Below, one piece after another: positions 33,500 through 43,724 of a stretch of DNA of 64,000 nt. Each line of letters opens with the position of its first letter. The first letter of the stretch is position 1. The DNA is taken from contig JAUJYN010000026.1 in NCBI GenBank assembly GCA_030737835.1, positions 558,001 to 622,000 of the forward strand, read 5' to 3'. Position numbers and translations under genes: made by a program. Source of the DNA: Acorus gramineus (lineage: Eukaryota > Streptophyta > Magnoliopsida > Acorales > Acoraceae). Below the pieces are notes generated by a model. That model saw only the letters and a program-made list of their open reading frames with translations, had not been told where the DNA came from and ran no database searches.

Positions 33500-34911
33500 A
33501 AATATAGGGAGCTGGGAAAACAAAACAATACCTCGGACCATGATACCCGGAACCTGCGCCTCCTCGGCTGAAAGTGCTGCAACTCTGCCCTGAACAAACT
33601 GCGGCTGAGGAGCAGGGGCACGCCTCGTAGGCTACGCAGGCTGCCTCCACTGGTCAACACGGCCACCTTGTGGCTGCTACTGCTGACGTTGAGGCTGCTG
33701 CTGCTGGTACGGCTGCTGCTGCTGCTGCTGCTGCGGAGGCAGCACGCGGGGTCAGCCAGCATCTGGGCAATTATACGAAATATGCCCGATGCGCTGACAG
33801 TGATAACAACGCCGCGTCTCCGGTCGCCAGGCCTGGATTGGTACTGCCGCAATGGGTGCTGGATCCCACACTGGCACCACATCGGCTGGAAAAACAGTAG
33901 CCACTGGCTGATCAAAGCGGGGCCGCTTCTTCTTGCGCTGACCCTAGTCCTGGCTCATGGGAGGTCTCTGGTATGCAGAAGGGGTCAGACTCACGAGAAT
34001 CCCGAGGTCTCGCTCGACTGTCTTCGCCCGAGACACCAAGTCTGAGATACCTCGTGAATGCCTGGGAGGTGACATGCACCCGAATGGTGCTGATGAGACC
34101 CATCTCGAATCGATGGCACCACGTCTCCTCATCCATCACCAAGGCTGGGGCGAACCTGGAAAGCCTCGTGAAGTGCGTAGCGTAGTCCGTGACTGACATG
34201 GAGCCCTGCGTCAGCTGCTCAAACTCCGACATCACGATCTGGCGTGTCGAAAACGGGAAGTACTCCTCCAGGAAATACCTCCGGAATCCCGCCCATAGAA
34301 GCTGCTCTACTCCCTCTGGAATGTCCACCGATCTAGTAGCCCACCAGTCGGCGGCGCTACCCTTCAGCATGAAGGTGGCCAGAGAGACTCACCGGAGGTC
34401 GGTGCAATGCATGGTCGAGAAGATCTTGTCCACCTCCATCAACCATCTCTCAGGAACAAGGGGATCCGACGTCTGGCTATGGAACTCAGGAGGGTGGAGC
34501 TTCAGAAAGGCAGTGAGGCCACTCTGGTGCACTCGCGCTGCAGCCTCCAGCTCCACCTCCCTCTCCAGGGGATCCTGAACTCCTACTGCTGGAATCACCA
34601 CGGGAGTAGGAGGTACATCGGGTACTACAGGTGAATCTGCCACAAAATGGGCCTGTGGAACCGCATCACGGGCCGCTCTCAACTCCTGTATCTCTCTAGC
34701 CTGCTCAGCTAACGCCCTCGCCTGGGCCTCTAATGCTCTCGTCTGAGTCTCCACCAAATCTGCTATCCGAGCGTAAGCATGCAGGAGGCTCCTGTGCCAA
34801 TCCTGGCCCCACAGCCGAGGACTCTCCAGTAGCATCCTCGCCTCTGGTAGGTCCGGAAACCCCCAAAGGTCGAGAGGGACCACGTCCACGCATTCCTCTG
34901 CGAGGAGGCAT
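33500..34911 (-). pseudogene. Ty3 element III: gag
   Basis: The minus-strand gag starts MPPRRGMRGRGPSRP at 34911, near-identical in opening to elements V and VII. A coiled, Ala/Glu/Gln-rich N-terminal stretch (ETQTRALEAQARALAEQAREIQEL) precedes the retrotransposon gag domain (FLKLHPPEFHSQTSDPL, WLMEVDKIFSTMHCTD, LKGSAADWWATRS, YFLEEYFPFSTRQIVM, TRLSRFAPALVMDEE). A CCHC knuckle region and a CTG/CAG-rich (Gln) linker near 33690-33745 follow. Gag forms the virus-like particle. It is broken, with about three to four breaks. Confidence 0.88.
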
Positions 34912-35013
34912 ATCAGCAACCTAAGAAAACAAGACACTAGGATCAAAATACTCATATAGAAATCCTAGGACTCATCTCTACGAAAAAGAAGACAATTGGC
35001 TCTGACAGGACCA

Positions 35014-35026
35014 GGCACTGATACCA
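35014..35026 (-). other. Primer-binding site of element III
   Basis: The minus strand reads TGGTATCAGTGCC, close to the initiator-Met tRNA complement TGGTATCAGAGCC. It lies five bases from the LTR end (TGTCACGCC at 35032). Confidence 0.85.
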
Positions 35027-35031
35027 ACTTT

Positions 35032-35594
35032 TGTCACGCCCCAAGGCGGCCGTCCCCGGGACGCGGCAAGTGTACATATGATATCAGCAGTCTATACAGG
35101 AGGTCAATAACATATTCTAACAACAGCTAAAATGACAACACAGACTAAAACAAGGCTGACTTGATATATACACAAAGAGCGGAAGCTAAAAGACCGAGTC
35201 TGTAACTCAAAGACATATTACAGACTCAATACATAATCACTTGTCCTGTGAGACCCAATATATACAATGACATCCAAATATAATACAAACGTGTGCCCAA
35301 GCACAGAATACAATACATACAATCAAAAAGGGATGCTGATAGCCTCTAACACTCGCGAAATGTGGCGCTGCTTCGCTACTGCTGAGGTCCCTCGGGGAGC
35401 TCCTCCTCTTGATCCGACTCAGATAACACTGGAGAAAAATATATATGCGAGGAGTGAGCCACACGCTCAGTGAATAGCACAACCCATGCATCACAATTCA
35501 TATTAACCACAATTAATTATTCAAGCCTCAAAGTGGCAAGAACTATGAAATCTAGTGGGTCGCTACATCGCCGACCCACCCCACCCTCACCCTC
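35032..35594 (-). mobile_element. 5' LTR of element III, first part
   Basis: The U5 end of the element III 5' LTR: TGTCACGCCCCAAGGCGG, A-type 3' block (35385-35440) and the GGTCGGCGATGTAGCGACCC block near 35558. It is interrupted at CCCTC by element V and resumes at 43105-45602. Confidence 0.9.
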
Positions 35595-36624
35595 TGTCAC
35601 GCCCCAAGGCGGCCGTCCCCGGGACGCAGCAAGTGTATATATGATATCAGCAGTCTAAACAGGAGGTTAATAATATACCCTAAACAACATCAAAAATTCC
35701 AACACAGACAACAATGAGGCTGACATGATATATACACAAATAGCGGAAGCTAAAAGACTGAGTCTGTAAATCAAAAACATATTACAGACTCGATACATAA
35801 TCAACTGTCCTATGAGAGCCAATATATACAATGACATCCAAATATAATACAAACGCGTGCCCAAGCACGGAATATAATACATACAATCAAAAGGGATGCT
35901 GATAGCCTCTGAAACTCGCCGGACGTGGCGCTGCTCCGCTACTGATGAAGTCCCTCGGGGAGCTCCTCCTCCAGATCCGACTCAGATGACACTGGAGAAT
36001 AATTTTATGCGAGGGGTGAGCCACACGCTCAGTGAACAGCACAACCCATGCATCACAATTTATATTAACCACCAGATATTATTAACCACAATCTCATTAT
36101 TCAAGCCTCAAAGTGGTAGGAACTACACAAATCCAGTGGGTCGCTATCGCCAACCCACTACACCCTCACCCTCACCCCTCAATAGGTGACATAGGATATT
36201 GGGACTTACAAACCAGTGGGTCGCTACATCGCCGACCCACCACACCCTCACCCTCACCCCTCAATAGGTGACATAGGATATTGGGACTAACTAGGCTGTT
36301 GGTCACCCTTGGTCCACCGATAGTCTCTCCTCCACTCCGTAGCCGCTTGGCCACTCCCACATTCAGCACAGTCCGTCCCAAATCAGGAGGTGCCTACTGA
36401 TGGGAGCCCTCTCACGGGACGGCCTTTCTAACGCTGGGGCAGTCTCTACACGGATCCAACGAAGGGAACAGAACAGCCTATCCATACGCATATGATCCAC
36501 TTGGATCCGCCGACAACACATCTCAACAACTCTAATGTCATGAATTCTTCAGAATTCCTCCAGGGCGCATAACCAAGATGCGGGGAAGCATATATTATAA
36601 TAATAACAAGGTTATAATATTATT

Positions 36625-36744
36625 GGGAAAAGAAACCTTGGGAGGGCAGCATGAGGTCCCGATATAGGACATCCCGACAACCAAACAAGGAACACGGAGC
36701 ACCCTAACCCGGGTCTCAATGTTGACCTCGCAAGACCACTCCCT
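36625..36744 (-). repeat. 120-bp repeat, copy 6
   Basis: In the element V 3' LTR, preceded by GTTATAATATTAT and followed by CCCTATAATATTAT. Its partner in the 5' LTR is 42005-42123. Confidence 0.8.
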
Positions 36745-38179
36745 ATAATATTATCAAGACGTGCTAATAATCATATGCTAGCATTTAATTTAATAAATTA
36801 AACTAGTAGGACACATGCATAGGTCGAGGCTTCCTAGCATGAGAACAGGGTGACAGGATGCATGGCTCTTACACATATCCTAAGGGTGCAAGTCCCTAAC
36901 ATACAAGGTCTAGGGTAGCATGCATACTACATATTAATCATGCTTGCATGGATTACACATTAACAAGTTAATATAGACTATGGTGCCCCAGGGGAGGACG
37001 GTATACGCCCAAGTGCATATAGCTCCTCCCTACTGGGTTGGATTGTCCCACTCACTCTTAACCGGGTCGTCGCGCGACCGTCCGTCAAGATCTGCAAGAT
37101 GAGGTAATCAACTCGGAGAGTAAAATACACAATACGTACAAAAAAATGATTAGAAACACCCCATACTCGGACAAGCATGCATACGGGCTCGCACGCATGC
37201 GAGCACGCACGTACGCGCGCGAGTCCGAGTGCCCCGACACCTACCCGAACACCTGGGCAGCCATACGCATGGCCCCCCGCACGCGCACGCACGAACGCGC
37301 ACGCACGCACACACCCCGGCACCATCGGCGCACTGTCGCGCGCCTGCTCGCGCGCCCAGATGCTCTGTCGCACGCAAGCGCACGCTCGCGCGCGCCAGCG
37401 CGCACCGCGCGTCCAGCCGAGCGCGCCCCCGCGCGCACTGCGCCCCCCGCGCAGCACCCCGCGCACGCCCCAGCACGCGCACGCACACGCACGCCCGCAC
37501 GCGCGCGCACTGGTTCCCAGCTCCGCGCCCAGGCGCACGCCCAGGCGCCCTGCCCACACGCGCCCACGCGCACCCCCGCGCACCCGCGCGCACTCCCGCG
37601 CGCACCCCCACTCGCGCCTGTACCCGCGCGCACCCGTGCGCACTACCGCGCGTACCCACGCACCCGCGCGCACGTGCCCGCGCGCGTCCGCACTCCCGAC
37701 TGCGCCTGCGCACGCACGTGCGCAGACTGCGCCCAGCGCGCGCCCAAGCCTTCTAAACCTCATTTTCACCCATCCCAACCCCTCACACACACCCTAACAC
37801 CTCTACCTAGCATGCATGACTTCCCAACCAACCCCTTAAGCCAAGAAAACCAAGAAAAGAAGGGGAGGAGCTCACCTTGGAGGGGAAACAAAAGGGGGAG
37901 GTTCGGGGGCCCTCGATGCACCCGCGACCACCTTAACCACCACCACCACCACCTCGGCCTCCTCAGCCTCCTCTCAGCCAAAAATTAGGGGGGGGAGATC
38001 CATGCAAAGAGAGCTTGAGAGAGGGGGGGGGGGAGAACAAACATCACAACACACCTAGATCCACCACCACCACTTCCTCCACCACCATCTCCTCCTCTTT
38101 GAGACCCCACATCAAACACATGGGGGGCAAAAGAAAGAGAGGAGAGGGACCAGAAATGCTGGTCGACAACATTGGGAGG

Positions 38180-38216
38180 GAGAGAGAGAGAGAGATAGAG
38201 ATATTTATGCAAAATA
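38180..38216 (-). promoter_or_regulatory. TATA-like box and CT tract in element V 3' LTR
   Basis: The minus strand reads GCATAAATATCTCTATCTCT followed by a CT repeat, the TATA plus pyrimidine-patch layout. The 5' LTR copy at about 42590-42625 has the same arrangement and would be the one that drives element transcription. Confidence 0.45.
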
Positions 38217-38685
38217 TCCAAGGAGAAATGACTAGGTTGCCCTTCGACTAGAAATTCTGCGCAAGCTTCACTGGAACAGCCATAACTTCCTCGATACAGC
38301 TCCGAATTGCTCAATTCCAAGACCGATGGAAAGCTAAGAAGATTATCTACAACTATTATGTTCATGGCAAGATCAGATAATCCCTCCAGCTATTCCTCAT
38401 TTAGAGCTAAACATCGAGCAGGGCTGCTGCCAGAATTTCCATCCCCGGGGTATACTTGGAAAAATACCCATAACTTTTACTACAAGAATCCAGTTGATCT
38501 AATTCTACTTCTGTGCGAAAGCTAACTCAAAACTGGACATCTCATAATAAAATCATAATTAAACCTCATCATCTTGGATTTTAACAAAATCAAATCCAAA
38601 TACCAAATTGGGAATACATAACTTAGGAAAAAAATTATGTACCCAAATTTTCAAACAGAGCGCTCCAAATGACACAGGCACAACA

Positions 38686-38699
38686 TTCTTCCCCCCTTA
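38686..38699 (-). other. Polypurine tract of element V
   Basis: CTAAGGGGGGAAGAA-type run on the minus strand, next to the 3' LTR start. Confidence 0.85.
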
Positions 38700-39330
38700 G
38701 GAAATTTAGTCCTCGAAATTTAAGGAAACCCAAAAGGGAAGACCGAAAGTATCAAGCTTAGACCTTTTGCTCCCAAGTGGTCTTCGCATCGGACTGGCGC
38801 TACTAACACACTATAATCAAAGGAACGGTCTTAGCGTGGAGCCTCTTCTCATGCTTGTCCTTGACCTCAATCCACTGCTCCATGAACGACAAATCCACCT
38901 CAAGGATGAGGCAGTCGAGCAGAATGACTGAGCAGGATCGTGGACATAACGCCTCAGAGCAAACTGCGAACCCACCCCTCCCAGACGAAAGGGTAAGAAC
39001 TGGCGCTGAGGTGAGCCTTCGCTTAAACTCCAGGAAGCTCTCCTCGCAAGACGGGGACCGTTCGAACCGGACATCCTTCCAAGCGAGGCGGTTAGGAGGT
39101 ACAGCTATCTTCGAGAAACCCTCGACAAACCTCCCGCAATAACCCGCCAAGCCCAAGAAGCTCCGAATCTCAGCAGTGTTTGACGATCGACGCCAATTGA
39201 CACAGCGAGCATCTTATCCGGGTCCACAGATATCCCCTCGCCAGAAATCACGTGGCCCAGAAAAACCATACGCTCCAACCAAAACTCGCACTTATTCCAC
39301 CATCAGCTGATGCTTCCAGGGTATTCCTTG
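38700..39330 (-). pseudogene. Element V: reduced pol (chromodomain end, RNase H and RT parts)
   Basis: The minus strand shows RT-end and RNase H-start similarity ([48 protein letters not shown]) next to chromodomain-region sequence (VDLSFMEQWIEVKDKHEKRL). The layout of parts matches element III, though the exact meeting points of the parts differ. No integrase core is visible. The chromodomain-side sequence is closer to element VIII (63600-63830) than to elements II and III, so different source elements are likely. Fossil, with several breaks. Confidence 0.8.
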
Positions 39331-39333
39331 ACT

Positions 39334-39450
39334 GGAAAAAGAAACCTCGGGAGGGCACCATGAGGTCCCGATATAGGATACCCCGACAACCAAACAAGGA
39401 ACACGGAGTACCCTAGCCCGGGTCTCAACGCTGACCTCACACGGCCCCTT
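39334..39450 (-). repeat. 120-bp repeat, copy 7 (inside element V internal region)
   Basis: Same position and border (ATTCCTTGACTGG) as copy 5 in element III, the clearest mark that elements III and V share one rearranged ancestor. Confidence 0.8.
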
Positions 39451-39479
39451 AAACCAGAAAAGGAACACTAGAAGAAGAC

Positions 39480-40095
39480 ATCACCCTTAAAGAACACTAC
39501 CAACCCCACTGGATCATCTACATCTAGATAATCACCCACCGATATCCTTCAACATCCATCACAAGACCGGACCCAACCTCCTTGGGAACGGTCGAACAAC
39601 AATTGGGTCACGAGGCGACGCGTCTTCGCCTCATCCACACCCTCACTCCCAAAAGGAGACATATTGGGACTTTGGGAGAGACTTAGACTGCTCTACACCC
39701 CTGGTCCACCGGTAGCCTCTCCTCCACACCGTAGGCCGCCTGGTCCGCTCCCACAATTCAGCACAGTCCGAACCCAAATCAGGAGGTGCCTACTAACGGG
39801 AGCTCTCTGTCAGGAAGGCTTGCCTAACGCTGAGGAGTCCCTACACGGATCCAACGAAGGGGAGAACGATTCCACGCTCGCGACATCATTCATTAATCCT
39901 CTCCCGGGTAGCCCCTACCTGGCATACTCCCACGATCAGTACCCCTCCGACTGCATCGGTGGTACCTACGGATGGGAGCCTTCTGCCAGGACGGCTACAA
40001 CCCGGCCTCCTCAACTCGAACAACCACTCTCGATACCCGCTCATCGAGATATCACACACATGCATAACAGCAACCAACACACATATATTTATAGG
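39480..40095 (-). repeat. LTR-like piece inside element V internal region
   Basis: Reverse-orientation type B LTR interior (compare 5600-6300), longer than the corresponding piece in element III. It includes the ACATCTAGATAATC block (matching 6275 on the other strand), GGTCACGAGGCGACGCG and the GATCCAACGAAGGGGAGAACG block. It has no LTR termini. Confidence 0.75.
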
Positions 40096-40109
40096 GAGCT
40101 GGGAAAACA

Positions 40110-40846
40110 AAACATTACCTCGGACCATGATACCCGGAACCTGCGCCTCCTCGGCCGAAAGAGCTGCAACTCTGCCCTGAACAAACCGTGGCTGAGGAGC
40201 AGGGGCACGCCTCGCAGGCTACGCAGGCTGCCTCCACTCCCTCGGGGATATCCACTGATCGGGTAGCCCACCAGTCGGCAGCGCTACCATTCAGCATAAA
40301 GGTGGCCAGGGAGGCTCTCTGGCGATCGGTGCAGTGCATGGTCGAGAAGATCGTATCCACCCCCATCAACCAACGCTCTGGGGCAAGGGGATCCGCCGTC
40401 TGGCCATGAAACTCGGGAGGGTGGAGCTTCAGAAAGGCTGCGAGACCACTCTGTTGCACTCGCGCTGCAGCCTCCAGCCCCACCTCCCTCTCTTGGGGAC
40501 CCTGAACTCTCTCCGCTGGAATCACCACGGGAATTGGGGGTACTTCGGGTACCACAGGCGGATCTGCCACCAAGGGGACCTGTGGAACTGCATCACGGGG
40601 TGCCCTCAGCTCCTAAATCTCTCGCGCCTGCTCTGCCAGCACTCTGGTCTGAGCCTCCAGTGCCTTGGTCTGAGTCTCCACCAAATCCGCTATCCGAGCG
40701 AACGCACGTTCCCATGCGGGAGGCTCCTGCGCCGATCCTGGCCTCACAGCCGTGGACTCTCCAGTAGCATCCTCGCCTCTAGTAGGTCCGGAAACCTCCA
40801 AAGGTCGAGAGGGACCATGTCCGCGCCGTCCTCTGCGAGGAGGCAT
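40110..40846 (-). pseudogene. Element V: gag
   Basis: It starts MPPRRGRRGHGPSRP at 40846 on the minus strand. The N-terminal Ala/Gln-rich helix region and gag domain motifs (FLKLHPPEFHGQTADPLAPERWLM, VDTIFSTMHCTDRQRASLATFMLNGSAADWWATRSVD) are clear. Gag is shorter here than in elements VII and III; parts after the ADWWATRSVDIPEG block are not seen. Broken, with at least one or two breaks. Confidence 0.85.
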
Positions 40847-40948
40847 ATCAGCAACCCAAGAAAACCAGGCACTAGAATCAGAATACTCATATAAAAATCC
40901 TACGACTCATCTCTACGAAAAAGAAGACAATTGGCTCTGACAGGACCA

Positions 40949-40961
40949 GGCTCTGATACCA
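40949..40961 (-). other. Primer-binding site of element V
   Basis: The minus strand reads TGGTATCAGAGCC, an exact complement to the initiator-Met tRNA 3' end, five bases inside the 5' LTR end. Confidence 0.93.
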
Positions 40962-40966
40962 ACTTT

Positions 40967-43099
40967 TGTCACGCCCCAGGGCAGCCGTCCCCAGAACGCG
41001 GCAAGTGTATATATGATATCAGCAGTCTAAACAGGAGGTCAATAATATACCCTAAACAACATCAACAATTTCAACACAGACAACAATGAGGCTGACATGA
41101 TATATACACAAATAGCGGAAGCTAAAAGACTGAATCTGTAACTCAAAGACATATTACAGACTCGATACATAATCAACTGTCCTGTGAGAGCCAATATATA
41201 CAAAGACATCCAAATATAATACAAACGCGTGCCCAAGCACGGAATATAATACATACAATCAAAAGGGATGTTGATAGCCTCTAAAACTCGCGGGACGTGG
41301 CGCTACTCCGCTACTGATGAAGTCCCTCGGGGAGCTCCTCCTCCAGATCCGACTCAGATGACACTGGAGAAAAAATATATGCGAGGGGTGAGCCACACGC
41401 TCAGTGAATAGCACAACCCATGCATCACAATTTATATTAACCACCAGATATTATTAACCACAATCTCATTATTCAAGCCTCAAAGTGGCAGGAACTACAC
41501 CAATCAAGTGGGTCGCCATCGCCAACCCACTACACCCTCACCCTCACCCTCACCCCTCAATAGGTGACATAGGATATTGGGACTTACAAACCAGTGGGTC
41601 GCTACATCGCCGACCCACCACACCCTCACCCTCACCCCTCAATAGGTGACATAGGATATTGGGACTGACTAGGCTGTTGGTCACCCTTGGTCCACCGATA
41701 GTCTCTCCTCCACTCCGTAGCCGCTTGGCCACTACCACATTTAGCACAGTCCGTCCCAAATCAGGAGGTGCCTACTGATGGGAGCCCTCTCACGGGACGG
41801 CCTTTCTAACGCTGGGGCAGTCTCTACACGGATCCAACGAAGGGAACAGAACAGCCTATCCATACGCATATGATCCACTCGGATCCGTCGACAACACATC
41901 TCAACAACTCTAATGTCATGAATTCTTCAGAATTCCTCCAGGGCGCATAACCAAGATGCGGGGAAGCATATATATTAATAATTAACGAGGTTATAATATT
42001 ATTTGGAAAAGAAACCTTGGGAGGGCAGCATGAGGTCCCGATATAGGACATCCCGACAATCAAACAAGGAACACGGAGCACCCTAACCCGGGTCTCAATG
42101 TTGACTTCGCAAGACCCCTCCCTATAATATTATCAAGACCGCGCCTAGCGCGCGCCCAAGCCCTCTAAACCTCATTTTCACCCATCCCAACCCCTCACAC
42201 ACAACCTAACACCTCTACCTAGCATGCATGACTTCCCAAGCAACCCCTTAAGCCAAGAAAACCAAAAAAAGAAGGGGAGGAGCTCACCTTGGAGGGGAAA
42301 CAAAAGGGGGAGGTTCGGGGGCCCTCGACGCACCCGCGACCACCTCAACCACCACCACCACCACCTCGGCCTCCTCAGCCTCCTCTCAGCCAAAAATCAG
42401 GGGGGGGGGAGATCCATGCAAAGAGAGCTTGAGAGAGGGGGGGGAGAACAAACATCACAACACACCTAGATCCACCACCACCACTTCCTCCACCACCATC
42501 TCCTCCTCTTTGAGACCCCACATCAAACACATGGGGGGCAAAAGAAAGAGAGGAGAGGGACCAGAAATGCTGGTCGACAACATTGGGAGGGAGAGAGAGA
42601 GAGAGAGATAGAGATATTTATGCAAAATATCTAAGGAGAAATGACTAGGTTGCCCTTCGACTAGAAATTCTGCGCAAGCTTCACTGGAACAGCCATAACT
42701 TCCTCGATACAGCTCTGAATTGCTCAATTCCAAGACCGATGGAAAGCTAAGAAGATTATCTACAACTTTCATGTTCATGCCAAGATCAGATAATCCTTCC
42801 AGATATTCCGAAATTAGAGATAAACATCGAGCAGGGCTGCTGCCAGAATTTCCATCCCCGGGGTATACTTGGAAAAATACCCATAACTTTTACTACAAGA
42901 ATCCAGTTGATCTAATTCCACTTCTGTGCGAAAGCTAACTCAAAACTGGACATCTCATAATAAAATCATAATTGAACCTCATCATCTTGGATTTTAACAA
43001 AATCAAATCCAAATACCAAATTGGGAATACATAACTTAGGAAAAAAATTATGTACCCAAATTTTTCAAACAGAGCGCTCCAAATGACACTGGCACAACA
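40967..43099 (-). mobile_element. Element V 5' LTR (2.13 kb)
   Basis: It starts TGTCACGCCCCAGGGCAG and ends GACACTGGCACAACA, paired with 35595-38685. It is about 1 kb shorter than the 3' LTR and has no CpG-rich block. Both shared ends of the LTR pair align over long stretches with few differences. It contains a 120-bp repeat copy (42005-42123), C-rich/G4-capable tract 41534-41556, and TATA/CT tract about 42590-42625. Confidence 0.9.
42005..42123 (-). repeat. 120-bp repeat, copy 8
   Basis: Element V 5' LTR counterpart of copy 6. Confidence 0.8.
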
Positions 43100-43378
43100 C
43101 CCTCACCCTCCAATAGGTGACATAGGATATTGGGACTGACTAGGCTGTTAATCACCCTTGGTCCACCGATAGTCTCTCCTCCACTCCGCAGTCCGCCTGG
43201 TCTACTCCCACTTTCAGCACAGTCCGTCATCAAATCAGGAGGTGCCTACTGATGGGAGCCCTCTGTCAGGACGGGCTATCTAACGCTGGGGCAGTCTCTA
43301 TACGGATCCAACAAAGGGAACAGAAACAGCCTATCCACACGTATACGATCCACTTGAATCCGCGGTTTTTCCTTAACT

Positions 43379-43496
43379 GGAAAAAAGAAACCTTGGGAGG
43401 GCACCATGAGGTCCCGATATAAGATATCCCGACAACCAAACAAGGAACACGGAGTACCCTAGCCCGGGTCTCAACGCTGACTTCGCAAGGCCCCTT
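43379..43496 (-). repeat. 120-bp repeat, copy 9
   Basis: Partner of copy 3 in the other element III LTR. Confidence 0.8.
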
Positions 43497-43607
43497 AATC
43501 TAGAGAAGGGAGACTCTACTGATGTCATGAATTCTTCAAAATTCCTCCAGGGCGCATAACCAAGATGCGGGGAACATATATAATAAAAACGAGGTTATAA
43601 TATTATC

Positions 43608-43724
43608 GGGATAAGAAACCTTGGGAGGGCACCATGAGGTCCCGACATAGGATATCCCGACAACCAAACAAGGAACACGGATTACCCTAGCCCGGGTCTC
43701 AACGCTGACCTCGCAAGGCCCCTT
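43608..43724 (-). repeat. 120-bp repeat, copy 10
   Basis: Partner of copy 4; again flanked by ATAATATT on both sides. Confidence 0.8.

Larger units (their letters stand above)
35595..38685 (-). mobile_element. Element V 3' LTR (3.09 kb; B-type start, A-type end)
   Basis: On the minus strand it starts TGTTGTGCCTGTGTCATTTGG (type B U3) but ends with the A-type block (GAGTCGGATCTGGAGGAGGAG, CCCCTTGGGGCGTGACA-type terminus), so the LTR is a mosaic of the two types. It carries a 120-bp repeat copy (36625-36744), a CpG-rich block about 37185-37750, a TATA/CT-rich start region about 38180-38216, and two near-identical TAGGTGACATAGGATATTGGG modules (36184-36300). Confidence 0.9.
35595..43099 (-). 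mobile_element. Element V: complete reduced Ty3 element with two LTRs and CCCTC duplication
   Basis: A minus-strand element of 7.5 kb: 3' LTR 35595-38685, internal region 38686-40966, 5' LTR 40967-43099. Identical CCCTC flanks at 35590-35594 and 43100-43104, plus rejoining of the element III LTR on either side, show an intact insertion. Internal order on the minus strand is PBS, gag, LTR-like piece, 120-bp repeat, RT end/RNase H part, chromodomain end, PPT. There is no integrase core, so it is presumably non-autonomous. LTR divergence in sampled stretches is about 1-5%. It must be younger than element III. Coding parts are broken in several places. Confidence 0.94.

Noticed and set aside
33668-33900. 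Leu-rich or Ala-rich plus-strand frames as membrane or structural proteins.
   Set aside because: They are antisense readings of the Gln-rich gag linker (CAG repeats read as CTG or GCA).
41534-41556. CCCTCACCCTCACCC runs and scattered CCCTAAA-like words as interstitial telomere repeats.
   Set aside because: The unit is GGGTGA rather than the plant telomere unit TTTAGGG, arrays are short, and they sit at a fixed LTR position.
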